The notes: generated from the letters alone by a model not told the origin. A stretch of DNA of 63,076 nucleotides from Lingula anatina (GCF_001039355.2 NW_019776028.1:64001-127076), one strand, 5' to 3'. Shown: positions 26,601 to 38,817, counted from the stretch's first letter. Translations and numbers: made by a program.

Positions 26601-27817
26601 TTTCTTTATTGTGCCACTAGAGTAAGTACATTTTCACACTGATCGTGACCCAGTTAAGTAGAATATATACATAATGGTTACCTAACTTGAATAATACAAG
26701 GATACAAGACAGCACAATAATTATCTATTTCAAAGATTCGGAGTCTTTTCTAACATGACACCAAAAATGCTAGGTCTGCTATTTATTTTCTATTATAATG
26801 ATTGATAGTGTGTGTTTTATCTCTCTCCAGGCCAGTGTTCATGTGGTTTAACATCAGGGTGCATCATGGGACAGAATATTGTGTAAGTATTGGCAGTCCA
26901 CCTGGAAGTGAATCTAGAGGTAGTTCTGGGCTCCGTATCTCGAAAGGTTCGCTATGTTGCGCAATTGAGCAAGTGTCTCGATTCCATGGCCCCGTATCTC
27001 GAAATAGAATCGGTTATGGAATCGAACGCACGTGCGCAACATAGCGAACCTTTCGAGATACGGAGCCCTGTTTGTCTTAATGGTCTCTCCAGCTTCATAC
27101 CTCAAGCACTTAAAATATTATATTGATATATGTCTCATTGAATATCTAATGTTTGCAGTTAAGGTAGGCAGTATTTGAAGCATATCCACAATTTTTACAA
27201 AAGCAGGAAAGACTAAAAAAATAAGGCATTATTTGATAGTACATCTCATTGGATTAGCTTTGCAGCCACACAATTTATCCTTTTGAAGTGAATGCTGCCA
27301 GAAACCATGTTACTTGAAAGACTTTTCCTTATTTGTACCTAGTAAATTCTATTCTGTAGTAACTCCCGTGGCCACCATCCCAGTGACTTCTCGCAGTGCA
27401 GCGAGGAGGACCTGGACACTGCGCTGCAGACAGGACTAGGTTGGTGTCTTTTTGAGAGCCCCAAAGAGCCTGCGTTTCCTCAGTACTGTGGGAACAGCTT
27501 TGTGGAGAGAGGAGAAGAGTGTGACTGCGGCCCTCCAGAGGTGAGTCAAAAAGGGAGGGGTGACCAGGGCATAAATGAAGATTGAATTCACATGTATGCC
27601 CCTAAAAACACATTTAAGCCTAATAATCCCTAATGAAGATTTATGCCTTTGTGGAGAGAGGAGAGGAGTGTGACTGTGGCCCTCCAGAGGTGAATGACTG
27701 AGGGAAGGGGGGGTACCAGGGCTTAAATGTGTTTTAGGGGCGTAAATGAATATTCAAGGACATAAATGAAGACTTTTGCCTTTTGTTGGCAAAAGGACAA
27801 ATAGTCTAATATAAAAG

Positions 27818-27851
<34 letters not shown>

Positions 27852-30800
27852 TTTAAAAATTGGTGTATTTGTGACCTTTGCACTTAATTTTTCAAATCAA
27901 CTACACCATCACTAGATGTGAAGTATTGTTCATGTAGTGTCTTCCCATCTTTCCAGCTGTGTGCTAATACCGACCCTTGCTGTGACGCTACCACATGTCT
28001 CCTGAAACCTTGGGCAAGGTGTAAATCTGGACCCTGCTGTCATAATTGTACTGTAAGTATACAAGTAAGCAATTTCACACAAGAATCTTAAGTACTATTT
28101 AGTAAGCTTAATTTGGGTAGTTAATTTAATAAAGCCACAAAAAATATTCATTCAGCAGTGAAAAGTTGAACATTTGCATTTTGATTGAATTTAGAATTTC
28201 TGTGACAGATAATAGGTGCAGTACACAAGTCTTAGATTGTATCTTTTATTTATATAAATGTCATTGTTCCAGGTGCGCACATCAGTGTTCAAGTGCAGAG
28301 AAGCTTCCAATGAATGTGATGTTCCTGAGTTCTGTGATGGTATCCATGGAGAGGTAAGAGAACAGTGGTTACCATAGTGATAGCATTTATAGATATAGAG
28401 TTATTTTATACTATTTTGAGTATGATATTCCTGAGTTCTGTGATGGTATCCATGGAGAGATGAGATAACAGTGGTTACCATAGTGATAGCATTTATAGAT
28501 ATAGAGTTATTTTATACTATTTTGAGTATGATGTTCCTGAGTTCTGTGATGGTATCCATGGAGAGGTGAGATAACAGTGGTTACCATAGAGATACCATTT
28601 ACAGCTACAGAGTTATTTTATACTATTTTGAGTATGGTGTTACCGAGTTTTGTGATGGTATCCATGGAGAGGTGAGAAAACAGTGGTTACCATAGTGATA
28701 GCAATAATAGATATAGAGTTATTTTATACTATTTTGAGTATGATGTTCCTGAGTTTTGTGATGGTATCCATGGAGAGGTGAGATAACAGTGGTTACCATA
28801 GTGATAGCAATAATAGCTATAGAGTTATTTTATACTATTTTGAGTGTGATGTTCCCGAGTTTTGTGATGGTATCCATGGAGAGGTAAGAAAATTGTGGTT
28901 ACCATAGTGATAGCATTAATAGATATAGAGTTATACTAGAAAAGCACTCCGAGAGCGCAGACCTCCGCCAAGGCAGCTGATTATTGATTGATTATTGATC
29001 CAGATCACCACCAAAAACTAATCACTTCTAAGTTAACCCATTTCTGACTTACCCTGAAAATTTCATCAAAATCGATCCATAACTTTTTGAGTTATGTTGA
29101 TGACAAACAAACAGACACACAGACAAACAGGGGTGAAAACATAACCTCATTGGCGGAGGTAATTATAGTATTGTGAGTGTGGTGTTCCTGAGTTATCTGA
29201 TGGTATCCATGGAGAGGTGAGATAATACTGGTTACCAGTTGAGTCATCTCATATTGAATTGTCACAAAACAGTGGCATCCTGAACAACTATCAATCAGTA
29301 GTTTATATTGTAGTTATATTGTTATAATCTTCCAGTGTCCGTCCAATGCCTATGTCCAAGATGGTCAGCCGTGTAGTGCAGGGAATGGCTACTGCTTCCA
29401 CGGACGATGTCCATCCAAGGACCAGCAGTGTCAGAACCTGTGGGGGGAAGGTAAGGAGGCTGGTAGTTGAGATGAAATGTGGTAGAATATAGAGATAGGA
29501 TATGATACTGCTGCAGTGGTTGATTTGTCATTTTTATGTTGGAAATTCTATCTTATGATAAGTAACTGTTCCATTATTTGTTGCACTTGTCTGTTTTATT
29601 ATAATAATATGTTATGTTTGACAATCTTGTTATAATGTGTAACTTGTGTAGTGTATATGTCATAACTGTGGTGATTGCATTTCTTCGCGGAACTGAGATG
29701 CAAAAATATCCATTGGTTATAATAATAAACAATATCAGATTCAAATTGTGTACACAAGTAACATTGTAACACAAGTAATCATGATTTATTGCAGTTCATT
29801 ATCTGAAATATCAGTTAAATTATTTAGGTTCATCCTCGTCTGCTTACAAGTGTTACGAGGTGTACAACCCCACTGGAGGGATGAACGGACACTGCGGCAG
29901 AGACGCCAGCACTGGGAAATTCTGGGAGTGCGACCAACAGTAAGTACATCTCTCTCACTCTCTCTCTCTCTTGCTTTCTCTCTCTTTCTCAATTGTTTAA
30001 TTCAGATCAAGCCTATGTCCTTTTATATTGTATGCTGCAATTAATCAATTAAAATTTGTGCATTTTTAAATAAATTATTGCATTTTATATTATTCACACT
30101 CCTTTCTCTTTATTGAATTTAGCTCATGTTTGTTCCCAGATAGTCAGATTAACGTGATATTTGTGATGCAGTTTCCCAGAATTTCATCCAGTACTCCAGA
30201 GACAATGTCCTTCTGTTTCCAGGAATGTCCAGTGCGGGCTACTCCACTGCCAAGGAGGTCAGAACTGGCCACTGAAAGGGGACACCAACCTCATAGAAAT
30301 CTCCAGGACGATTTATGGCACCAGTGGACAGGAGTATGAGTGCAAGTAAGGGACTGTCTTGATAAATGCCAGCTTTTGGGGCTGTCTTGATAAATGCCAA
30401 CTTCAGGCAGTGTTTTGATAAATGCTGGCTGCAGGAGCTGTCTTGATAAATGTTGTCTTCTTGATAAATACCAAACATTCAAAATTATTTGAAGATCTCC
30501 GCAGTCAGAGGATGTTTGGTCAACATATAACACATTATGATAGTCCAGTTGAGAACAGGTTTCTGTTGGTTAGGTCTATTATTTCAGCCAATTGAACATG
30601 GAGATGACTATAAGTTTTAAAAAATTGGAAAGTAAAATCCAAATATTTAAAGATGATTTACAGATAAATATAATGAGAAACTGGAGTACAAAGCTAATAT
30701 TTTTACATTTATTATGGTCTAGTATTATGTTTGAATTTTTGATACAGATTTGTGAACATTTTTGCATTCTGTTTCTTATTTATTTATATCTTTATTTATT

Positions 30801-32708
30801 TATTTATTATATAACTGTTTTATGTGTCCAGGACAGCCAATGGTGCCCCGAGTGCTGACGTGACAGACATGGGACTGGTAGAGGAGGGAACCAAGTGTGC
30901 CCACAACAGACTGTGTGTAAACCGTGTGTGCGTACACATAGATACCATCATCAGGAAGAAACCCTGCCCCAAGGGATTGGACAACAGGACCTGCTCGGGA
31001 CATGGGGTGAGGAGGGTTACTGTTTACCTGTGATTACCTTGATCCTTGTGTTTCAAAATGATTAAATTACAAGCTTAAAATTTTTGGACTGGTTTTATTT
31101 ATAGATTTTAGTTTTTCTGAGCACCGTCAGTTTTGATAGGGTTAGGGTTTACCATAGTGATACAGGGGAAATTGGTGAAATTTCTAGGAAAGTCACGTAT
31201 TTGTTATAGAGAAGTAAAAGAACATTTTATGTCTTTGAGGAGTGAGCTGTCTCAACCAGCACAATCTTAGTCTCACCTAACACATTTCTGATATCACTTC
31301 TCCAATCTCACCTACCACATTTCAATCTGACCCACCCTCAGGTTTGCACCACAAAGCAGACATGTCACTGCGACACTGGCTGGTCAGGAACCAACTGCAG
31401 CGCGCCTCTCCGTGACCCAGACAAGCCCACCACCCCACCAATCAGAGACGGCGATGAGGTCATAGTTCATTTCCCGCCTGATGAGATAAACACTGCGGAA
31501 TTGTTTACTACCACTGTCAATGGTAGTGCTGTGCTGGCACCTCAAGGTAGAGAGGGAAGATTTTGACTTCTTTTTCAACTTTTTATAGCTCAAAATAATC
31601 TGAAGTATTATTATTTCGCAATATTACTTCCCGAAGAGGTTTATGTTTTCAAGAGTCATATTTGTTATATATTTTCTACTGTTTGAATTTAGTAATTTTT
31701 ATTTGCNACAGAGTTAGCACGTTTATGTTACACATAGAACAGTCGAAGGAATTATTTTTTAAGATAACCATATTTTGATCCAATTAAATTGAAGATAAAG
31801 TTAAGTATTGTCAATGATAAAGATAACTGATGTAAGTCTGTCAGCAGATATTTTGGAATTTGGCAGTTGAATAACCATTTGATTTCTATATTGAATTTTA
31901 ATAGATTCTGAAACTAAAATTGTAATTAAAATAAGTTGGAAGTCTTCATAAAGATATGTTCAGTGGTGAAGGTATATTTTCCAGTGGCAGACTCTGGTGA
32001 CACAGTGAGACTGGTGATCATTCTTGTCGCGGTGACGGGATGTGTGGTAGTGGTGCTGGTACTGGCCATGTTGTGTTACAGGTAAGACGGTAGTAGATTT
32101 GTCCAGATCTTCTTGACTCAAAATATCCACTTGGATACTGTCGGAGGGGGAATTAATCAAAGTTTGTTTTTTTTTTTTTTCCTTTATTTTTTTGAGAATG
32201 ATTTTTGTATACATGATGTCTTTGGTAAATATGAATTAAAAAAATTATGCTTATAAGTCCAGGCTGGGACACGTTAACAGATTGTTTCATTTTACTGTAT
32301 TTAAAGTGTAAAAATCTCATTGACAGACGGAAGAGCCCAGCCTCTGTGACAACCAAGTGGTTTGGGAAAAAGAAGACACTGAGCAGCAAACACAGTGAGT
32401 CCAGTGCTGAGGAGGGTATTGTGAGGATTATAAAGTTTGGAAATATGCCCTCATATAGGTTGGTCGCCTTCTTTATCTCTGTACATAAGAACAAAGGTAG
32501 AGTTAAGTGTAATGATGTCATTACTGTTACAGTCAGTGGATGGTCTCCAGCCCAGCAGGAGATGACCTGATTGTAGCTGTGCAAAGTTAGCGTGTTGCTT
32601 GACCATTGGAATTTTCTTTTATATCCTCATTCAGTTAATGTTGTATTATCATTTAATTTTTTGTTTATTGTAATTTTAATTTTTTGAAATTATATAATAA
32701 TAATAATA

Positions 32709-32744
<36 letters not shown>

Positions 32745-34359
32745 TATTTTTTATTTTGTAAGGGGGGGTTCGTCAGATTCTAATTCAGTGATAGGTTTTC
32801 TTAGTCTTCCTTTGTTTTAGATATTACTCTAGAAATGTATATGAAATAATTACCATTAGATAATTAATACATATCTGAAATAAATTATGCCATTATTTTG
32901 CAGGCAAGACAAATTAGACGAAAGAAAAAAGAGGCGAAAGAAGTCACCCCTGGGTATCGGCAGCGGCAGCGAGTCGGAAACCCCACACATCAGCGCAGAC
33001 GACCAAACAGACATTAAAATCGTCCACAATAATTTATCAAAGACCCCGGAGAGGGGGATTCTCAAAAACGGTCCAAGGAGCTCGGAGAGTTTACAGAACA
33101 TAGGGCACAGGGACGACAGTGGGCGTGGCAGCCGGGAGAGCCGTAAGCCCGAGCTGAGTCCCAGCGACAACGAGGTTTACGTCATGAGCGATGACAGTCG
33201 GGGGTCTGGTAAAAGATTGACGTATTCGCACAGCAAGGATAATTTTGATGTGACGAAGTTACGGGGGTCACCTGTCCCGCCTCACACCCTGTTTGTAGAT
33301 AGTAACGGGGACCCTATATCTATTGATATGTTGGAGGAAGAGACGCCCTCCATGTCAAGTAAAGAAAACTTAGCACAAACTTTAATGTCTCAAATTCCTA
33401 AATCAGGGAGCAAAAACTCTTACAGAGAAGTGAAATCTGATCCAAATTCTCCATACTCGCCACAAGACAGAGAGCCGCGTTTCGGTGAGGAGAATTTATA
33501 TGATAATCAGATGTCACCAGTGAAATCTGGAAGCGAAGAGGGCCTTTCCTCGAAATTGTCGTCGTCTCCGAAAAGGTCGCCTCAGAGACAAGTGAAAAGT
33601 AAAAGTCGAAGTAGGGAGAATCTTCCCGACCGACAACAGGTCGACCAGTCTCCTTGCAGAGAAGAGCAAGATGGCGGCAGCGGAGAAAGTGGAGACTCTC
33701 TAGGAAAACAGCAGCGGTTGGGTTCCACGTCCAGGTCTCGTATTATCAAACTACGCAACTTGGAGGACTTGATAAAACAGATAGACCAACAAGAGGCCAA
33801 CAACCTCTCTCCTGCAAACTCGGAAGACTTTCGCTGCAGCGAGCCCGAGGCGGACCGCCATTTTCGTAAAGGACAGTTCAGTCTGCAGGAGACGGAACCC
33901 GTGGTCGGTAACGGCGGTGCTGATCTGGATGGTTTTGATAAGAAAAAACAAAGAGACAGCATTGATTCTGTGTCTTCCCCAGCCAGTCCTCAATATTATC
34001 ACATCGATTCTTCTCCGAACGGCTCCCCAAATAGACTAAGCCAAAAGAGGCGCTCTTTTGGATCCGGCGGAGCTTTCCGAGAAATCTCTCCTCAGCAAGT
34101 TTTCCGTCCTCTATCGAGTGAAGACTCGCAGCTTCCTCACAGCGTCTCTCCCGACAACCACTTTCGTCCCGTTTCACCGCCGAAAACTCCCGTGAGGCGG
34201 GTATCGCCGGAATACGGCTACCCCGCGCACAAACAAAACCAGTTTCGCCCCATTGCTCCCGCCAGAATATCTTACGAGACGTCAGATCAGGCGCCGGTTT
34301 CTCCGTCAAAAAGGAGGCACTCGACTGGTCGCATGAAAAGTAGACAGAAGTATGTGTGA
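23174..34359 (+). CDS. ADAM family (reprolysin, M12B) membrane protein, catalytically dead site, 5' end not found
   Basis: Exons: 23174-23256, 23799-23865, 24111-24162, 24303-24454, 24782-24853, 25356-25522, 26079-26160, 26434-26524, 26831-26882, 27360-27540, 27957-28052, 28273-28353, 29336-29450, 29828-29939, 30223-30345, 30832-31006, 31342-31546, 31985-32081, optional 32327-32458, and 32904-34359. All joins keep frame. Order of domains: prodomain (HCYYHGHV..SSVAVSTCNGIRG), KAKR convertase site at 24377-24388, metalloprotease-like domain from ETKYIELGMVLDHSM, zinc motif HMIGHNLGLSHD and GCIM Met-turn, disintegrin domain from YCGNSFVERGEECDCG with ECD loop (ASNECDVPEFCDG), Cys-rich domain (TGGMNGHCG, NVQCGLLHC), EGF (CHCDTGWSGTNC), one transmembrane helix (about 32006-32074) and a tail of 485+ residues. 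The zinc motif has Met where the catalytic Glu should be, so a role in adhesion or signalling is likelier than proteolysis (inference). Confidence 0.93.
23560..23672. repeat. (CA)n and (CT)n microsatellites
   Basis: CA tract at about 23562-23599 and CT tract at about 23641-23671, in the first visible ADAM intron. Confidence 0.95.
26434..26524 (+). CDS. ADAM zinc-motif exon with Glu-to-Met change
   Basis: Reads NPDFEQQHQVASTVAHMIGH then NLGLSHDDNS. The three zinc-ligand His (codons at 26479, 26491 and 26509), the Gly and the following Asp are kept, but the codon after the first His is ATG (26482-26484) where active reprolysins have GAA/GAG. Two or three base changes are needed, so it is not a simple sequencing slip. 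The downstream exon keeps the Met-turn CIM. Confidence 0.88.
26929..27067. mobile_element. MITE with perfect 36-bp inverted repeats
   Basis: Left arm begins GGGCTCCGTATCTCGAAAGG and ends ATGTTGCGCA; the right arm is its exact reverse complement ending CGGAGCCC. The centre holds a second partial copy of the arm motif (CCCCGTATCTCGAAATAG). It is 139 bp, in the ADAM intron after the Met-turn exon. Perfect arms suggest recent insertion. Confidence 0.8.
27360..27708 (+). repeat. 149-bp duplication of the disintegrin exon 3' end with splice donor
   Basis: The exon 27360-27540 ends VERGEECDCGPPE then a GTGAGT donor. The same coding end reappears at about 27649-27690 with a GTGAAT donor-like site, offset by 149 bp, and flanking intron sequence (GGGAGG..ACCAGGGC) is repeated too. 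The second copy has no acceptor of its own and soon meets a stop, so it is a decoy or alternative donor at most. Confidence 0.75.
28321..29240 (+). repeat. 106-bp tandem repeat built from an exon end and its donor site
   Basis: The coding end GTTCCTGAGTTCTGTGATGG of exon 28273-28353 is repeated with the following intron start at 28321, 28427, 28533, 28639, 28745 and 28851, exactly 106 bp apart. A seventh diverged copy is at 29184, moved away by an inserted element. Six of seven units keep a GTAAGA/GTGAGA-type donor; the unit at 28427 has AT in place of GT. The period is not a multiple of three and no unit has an acceptor, so only the first is exon. Confidence 0.92.
28936..29162. mobile_element. 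Small interspersed element inserted in the 106-bp repeat
   Basis: About 227 bp interrupt the array between its sixth and seventh units. It contains ACCTCCGCCAA near 28963 and the reverse complement TTGGCGGAGGT near 29151, plus an internal run of AAACAGACACACAGACAAAC. Sequences with a CCTCCGCCAAGG end and such a body are, as I recall, spread widely in marine animal genomes as MITE/SINE-like repeats. I cannot name the family with certainty. Confidence 0.7.
32327..32458 (+). CDS. Optional cytoplasmic cassette exon of the ADAM gene
   Basis: 132 nt (44 codons), entered at a CAG acceptor in phase 2 and left in phase 2 at AG|GTTGGT, a weak donor. It encodes RRKSPASVTTKWFGKKKTLS followed by an acidic part ending MPSYR. 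The transmembrane exon (ends TACAG|GT at 32081) and the last exon (starts GCAAGAC) also fit directly in frame, so it can be included or skipped. An inner GTGAGT at 32396 would cause a frameshift to a stop at once. Confidence 0.6.
32904..34359 (+). CDS. ADAM last exon: 485-residue Ser/Pro-rich cytoplasmic tail
   Basis: Starts RQDKLDERKKRRKKSP, a strongly basic juxtamembrane segment that could act as a nuclear-localisation or lipid-binding patch. The rest is disordered-looking, rich in Ser, Pro, Arg and Asn. It has many SP sites (NSPYSPQD, SPKRSPQR, SPPKTPVRRVSP, PVSPSKRR) suiting proline-directed kinases, and ERGILKNG, which fits a SILK-type PP1 docking motif. The stop TGA is at 34357-34359. 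The tail is far longer than those of common ADAMs. Confidence 0.88.
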
Positions 34360-36185
34360 CGAGAGTACCTGTGCGTAAATCTGGACGTCGAAATTAAAAA
34401 CTGCCGCTTAGATATCACATTTCTGTCATAATAAGATGCTTAATTTTTCTCAAAGCTTACATTCTCGACAGTTTATGTCAAAAGTGTAGTATTTTTGTAC
34501 GTGGCAATAGTGCTGTTCTAAAAGCCCGCAAGCACACCGTCATTTGAGCTGTAAATGTGCAAAAATATCACATATTTCAGGTGCTCTCGCAAATGAGAGA
34601 AAAACACCCGATTTAAGGACGTTCAGTAAAGTTCACTTATATGAACAAAATTCATCTAACTTTCTACATCAGAGACGCCAAGTGCAGAGTTAGGTTTCCT
34701 CAATATGCCCCGTTTGTGTAATGTTATTGAACTACACAAAAACTTGTAGAATGCCACTCTGGTTTGATCTTGGTTGCAGTGACAGTGTGATGATGCGGCT
34801 TCCATTTGGTGCTTTATGTTGATATCTTGCTTCATACACTCATATTTAAAGTGATGTCACTGAACTCTGAAAACTCTAAGATTGTGATTTAAGTTGTCCA
34901 GAGCTCTACGATGGCGAATCATGCTTTCAAATTATGTTGTTTTTAAACATAAGAGAGAGTGACAGACGCAAAAAAAATATCACTGTATAATTATTATGCT
35001 TTGCTAAATTTAATTTCTCCGCCATCTTGGACATTTTCAAAGAAAGTGTCGTTTACAAATGGCGTCTTTGAGATTGGTCTGTGCACCTTGTGTTTTTCAA
35101 CAGTGTTTATCGTTTAGTAGTGGAGCAAAGTGTAGATTATATTTTTCATATCATCACAACTTGATGGTTTTCATGTAGAGCATTATTTGTAAGATAAATT
35201 TAGTTTGATGATGGTGTTTGTATTTAGAGGTCTTTTTTTACCAGAATAATGCATTTCTTTCTTATCTCTTAAAGCAGCGGAAGCTACGGACTCGCTGTTA
35301 CAGTGTACAAATATATTATCTGTCTGTTTGTGTATTTTAATTATCATATATTTAAGTTTTTATGATGGAGCGAGATAGAACGAGAAGAACGAGAAATGTC
35401 ATTATTAGATATTTACACGAAAAATTATTTTAGGTTACAAACAATTTTATTATTTAAAAAGTATATTTTAAATTATATTTCTTTGAGGATAAATTGATCT
35501 TGTAGTAGAATAATCTTTTTTAACGTGATCAGATAGAAATTCAATCGAACATTCGTGTAGTGAATTATGTTTGTGTGACGTAGTTAGAATTGACCAAATA
35601 TGGTCTATTTGTTTAATACCATAATTGGTCTTTGGTAAATTTATTGTTTTTTAAAAGGTATTGTTCGTGTTTTCCATGTGCGTTTTTTATGTGTAAGGAA
35701 GTGCCATTGAATTATGCACAGTATCGAGTAGTTGAAATATTTGTGAAAAATTCACAAAATATTACAAGGCTGCTGTGTTGATATTAAAATTTAGACAAGC
35801 ACAAATATAATAAGATTAATTTTAAAAAAAGTTATGTAACAGAATATAAATTTAACTTTCAAATGTTAGACATTGATTTGTTGATCTCTGTATTGCTGCT
35901 CAACAGTGTTTTGTTATGCAAAGTGGCCTTTCTACCCTACACGGTGCTGAAATGCTGCAGATCCTCCGCTTTGAGGGGCTTGCCTTGACAATGTGTATGT
36001 GACGTCATGCACCGGGAACTTGAACGTTACGTCTCCAGTCGGGAAGCGAATCCTAAGGTATTATATTATGATGTATATTGTCCAGGCCAGGTTTGGTAGT
36101 ACTTTATGTAACAACCTTATTTTCTGAAGGTTGGCATGGATGATATGACATTCTGTGGAGTTTTTTTAGAATAAAGCTGTATAGA
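34360..36185 (+). other. ADAM 3' UTR and polyA signal
   Basis: AT-rich non-coding sequence ending in AATAAA at 36170-36175. No open frame with family features. A 3' UTR of about 1.8 kb is inferred. Confidence 0.6.
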
Positions 36186-37206
36186 AACTCAAATTCATCT
36201 CTATTTTTATTCATTTATTTTTAGTCATAGGGGGTTGTGCTCAGTGTAAACGAGGGGGTGCAATGGGTGGATATCTGAACATGTTTGTGTAAGTATGGAT
36301 CGGTACGATGCACTTAAACGGGACGGACGTAGTCCGTCTTATGGATCATCAGGAGAATTTTTTTCCAGTTTACAACTGTCATTTTTAGTTCTAATACAGA
36401 CACAGACTGGGTGTTGACGCGCTTACCTCCCTGGGGGTGGGGGGTGGATAAATTGAATGTACTATTATTGTAAGTGACTGCATAGCGCGGCTGACAGGAT
36501 TCTCCGCAGAAAATCTCGGAAAAATCAACGGCGCATTGTGTGCATCACATTTTTCCTCAAAATGTTATTGTCTTCTTTAGATTTCGTATGGGAAATTACC
36601 AGTACGAGAAAAATTCAGGCTTGAAACCTGCATGCGAACGGGGGACAAAAAGCCTACCCATACTGATGTAATTACTATTTCTAGTCTATTGTCAATAACC
36701 AGCTGTCGACAGTGTGTGCGTTATTACCTTTGTGTCATCAGAGTTTACCTCACCTTCTGTCTCTGTCGTGTCGCAATCTCACACCGATGCCTGGAGGTAC
36801 CCGTTCTTTGTTCTCTGTGTAACCATTTTGAAATTATTTGAAGTCCTCCCCTGTAATTATCTCCCATCGTCACATAACTGAAGGCGTCACTCGGTTGAGT
36901 AACCAAATTTTACGATTTGAGTATTTCTATATGTCCCAACCACAAAATAGACAAGAAATATACAGCGTACTAAAAAGAACTTGATAAAATACGTGGCAGC
37001 TAATACAATGCCATGAGCGACAAGATATTGCTGGGTAAAAGGTATAAAGAAAATGGTAATAGTATATCTTGTGGGCAGAGATACAGACGAAAAAAACTTT
37101 GTCGAGCTGTTCATTTAAAATTTTAACCTCCTTTTCTGAGAATTAAAAACGTTTGAACCTGGCGTCACTGTAGTGAAGGACTGTTTGACAAGTTGAAGGT
37201 GTGTGT

Positions 37207-37237
<31 letters not shown>

Positions 37238-38740
37238 GAGGAGGGGGACACACCGAGAGATACTGCCTGGAGCTTGGTTGTTATCTTTGACAGGTAGAAA
37301 CACAAAAGACAAGTTGTCATACCTGTCTTCCAGTATTATCAGATCTTAACAGCACGGGGAGATGGGACGATCAATAGCAATTGAACATTGTCATCATCAT
37401 CATTTATGAATGTGACATTACCATAGAACACTCAGCCCTTTTGCATGCAATATTTTCTCCCTTTGACCAAAAATCTTAACAATAAAGTCTGTTAATTGCT
37501 TAATTTTTTTTCATTAAGTTTTCTGTGGAAATGTCATTTATAACATTTGTTCGGTATTCAACTTTTCATAAAATTTATATTTTTTCGCCATGCAAGCAGT
37601 GCACCGAAGTAAGAAATGACTCTCATCTTCTGAATCTTTTTTGCATATTCTTTCATTAACAGGCGTACTTGTGTAGCGTCCACATTAATTTCAATTCAAT
37701 TTCAATTTATTAAACCTTTGAGCCCTACGGCTCATCAGAATATAATACAGTGACAATATTAAGTTATATCTAATCAACTACCATTACTACAGTGAACTAT
37801 CCAAGATTTAAGTTGACTTATAAATAACTTCATGCTTCTGTTCAACCTTTTGGTTTCAAATTCTTTATTATGTATTCTCGTATCAGTTGCAATTGGGAAT
37901 TGTAGATCTTAACTCGACTGGGCCTCTAATATTTTAGAAAAAATAGTAATCATAAGTCCTTCCACACAAGGTACCGCATGGATCCATTTTTTAAATAGAT
38001 AAATAAATAATTTGTGTATTACAAAGAAAATCCACAACCTGCTGTTATTGCGTAAATGATATACTTATTTCAGTATGACATTCGCTTTGATTTAGATTTA
38101 CTAGGAAGAGCAACAGAGGCAAATTCAAGGTTCTAAATTCTTTATTGTTTTTGAATATCGTTCTTTTCCTCGTTACAGGCTACGTTCGCTAATGTCGAGA
38201 CCAAGAAATAATTACTGGTCAATTCTAGTTTTGATAAAAATGATACAACGCTCCTATTAACACTCCTATTAAATCTTCTTTAAATTAAAGGCAAAATTCC
38301 GAGAGCATGTTCTTCATTTGTTTTATTTACATTCTTTTCCGATTCTTCAAAGTTCTATATTTATGTTATGTATATTCCTAGTTACGTAGATGTTTGGAAT
38401 GTTTCCCTATTCACAGGATGTCCCCTGATACAAATAATGTCCAGAAAGTGAGCGTGTCTGCATTCTATAGCAGGTAAACACAAAGATAAAAAGACGTCAT
38501 ACCGACCTCAGTATCGTCCCATCTAAACAATTCGGGAAGTTGAAATGAATGATAACAATCAAATTACATATGTCTAGTTCATGATAACATACAGCCTCAC
38601 TCTTAAACTTCACAGTTTGCGTCAAGGAGCCTGAAACAAGTTCTTTAGTTGGTGGTTAATTAATGAATGTGTAATTACACTAAATTACTTGTGCTACAGT
38701 GTGTGTGTGGGGGTGGGGGTGGGGGTGGGGGGGGGGTGAA
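36186..38740. other. Intergenic, repeats only
   Basis: Holds a (GT)n plus G-run at about 37198-37240, a (GGGGGT)n tract at about 38706-38737 and a stretch near 37690-37740 with GAGCCC..GGCTCA that looks like a decayed retroelement tail. No gene recognised. Confidence 0.45.
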
Positions 38741-38817
38741 AATACTGATTGCTGATTGGTCTAGAGGTGGGGATGATTGACAGTAAGTTATAGGGGTGGC
38801 AATACTCACGCTCTCCC

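Noticed and set aside
28354-28930. Idea that each 106-bp unit is a duplicated exon giving a longer disintegrin domain
   Set aside because: Units lack acceptor sites and 106 is not a multiple of three, so they cannot be spliced in as tandem exons.
28321-29240. CRISPR-like array
   Set aside because: Whole units repeat with no unique spacers, and the locus is a eukaryotic intron.
33582-34309. Open frames opposite or shifted within the ADAM tail exon
   Set aside because: Shadows of the 485-codon frame, with no motif of their own.
37685-37745. Possible non-LTR or SINE tail with GAGCCC..GGCTCA
   Set aside because: Too short and decayed to assign; no full element around it.
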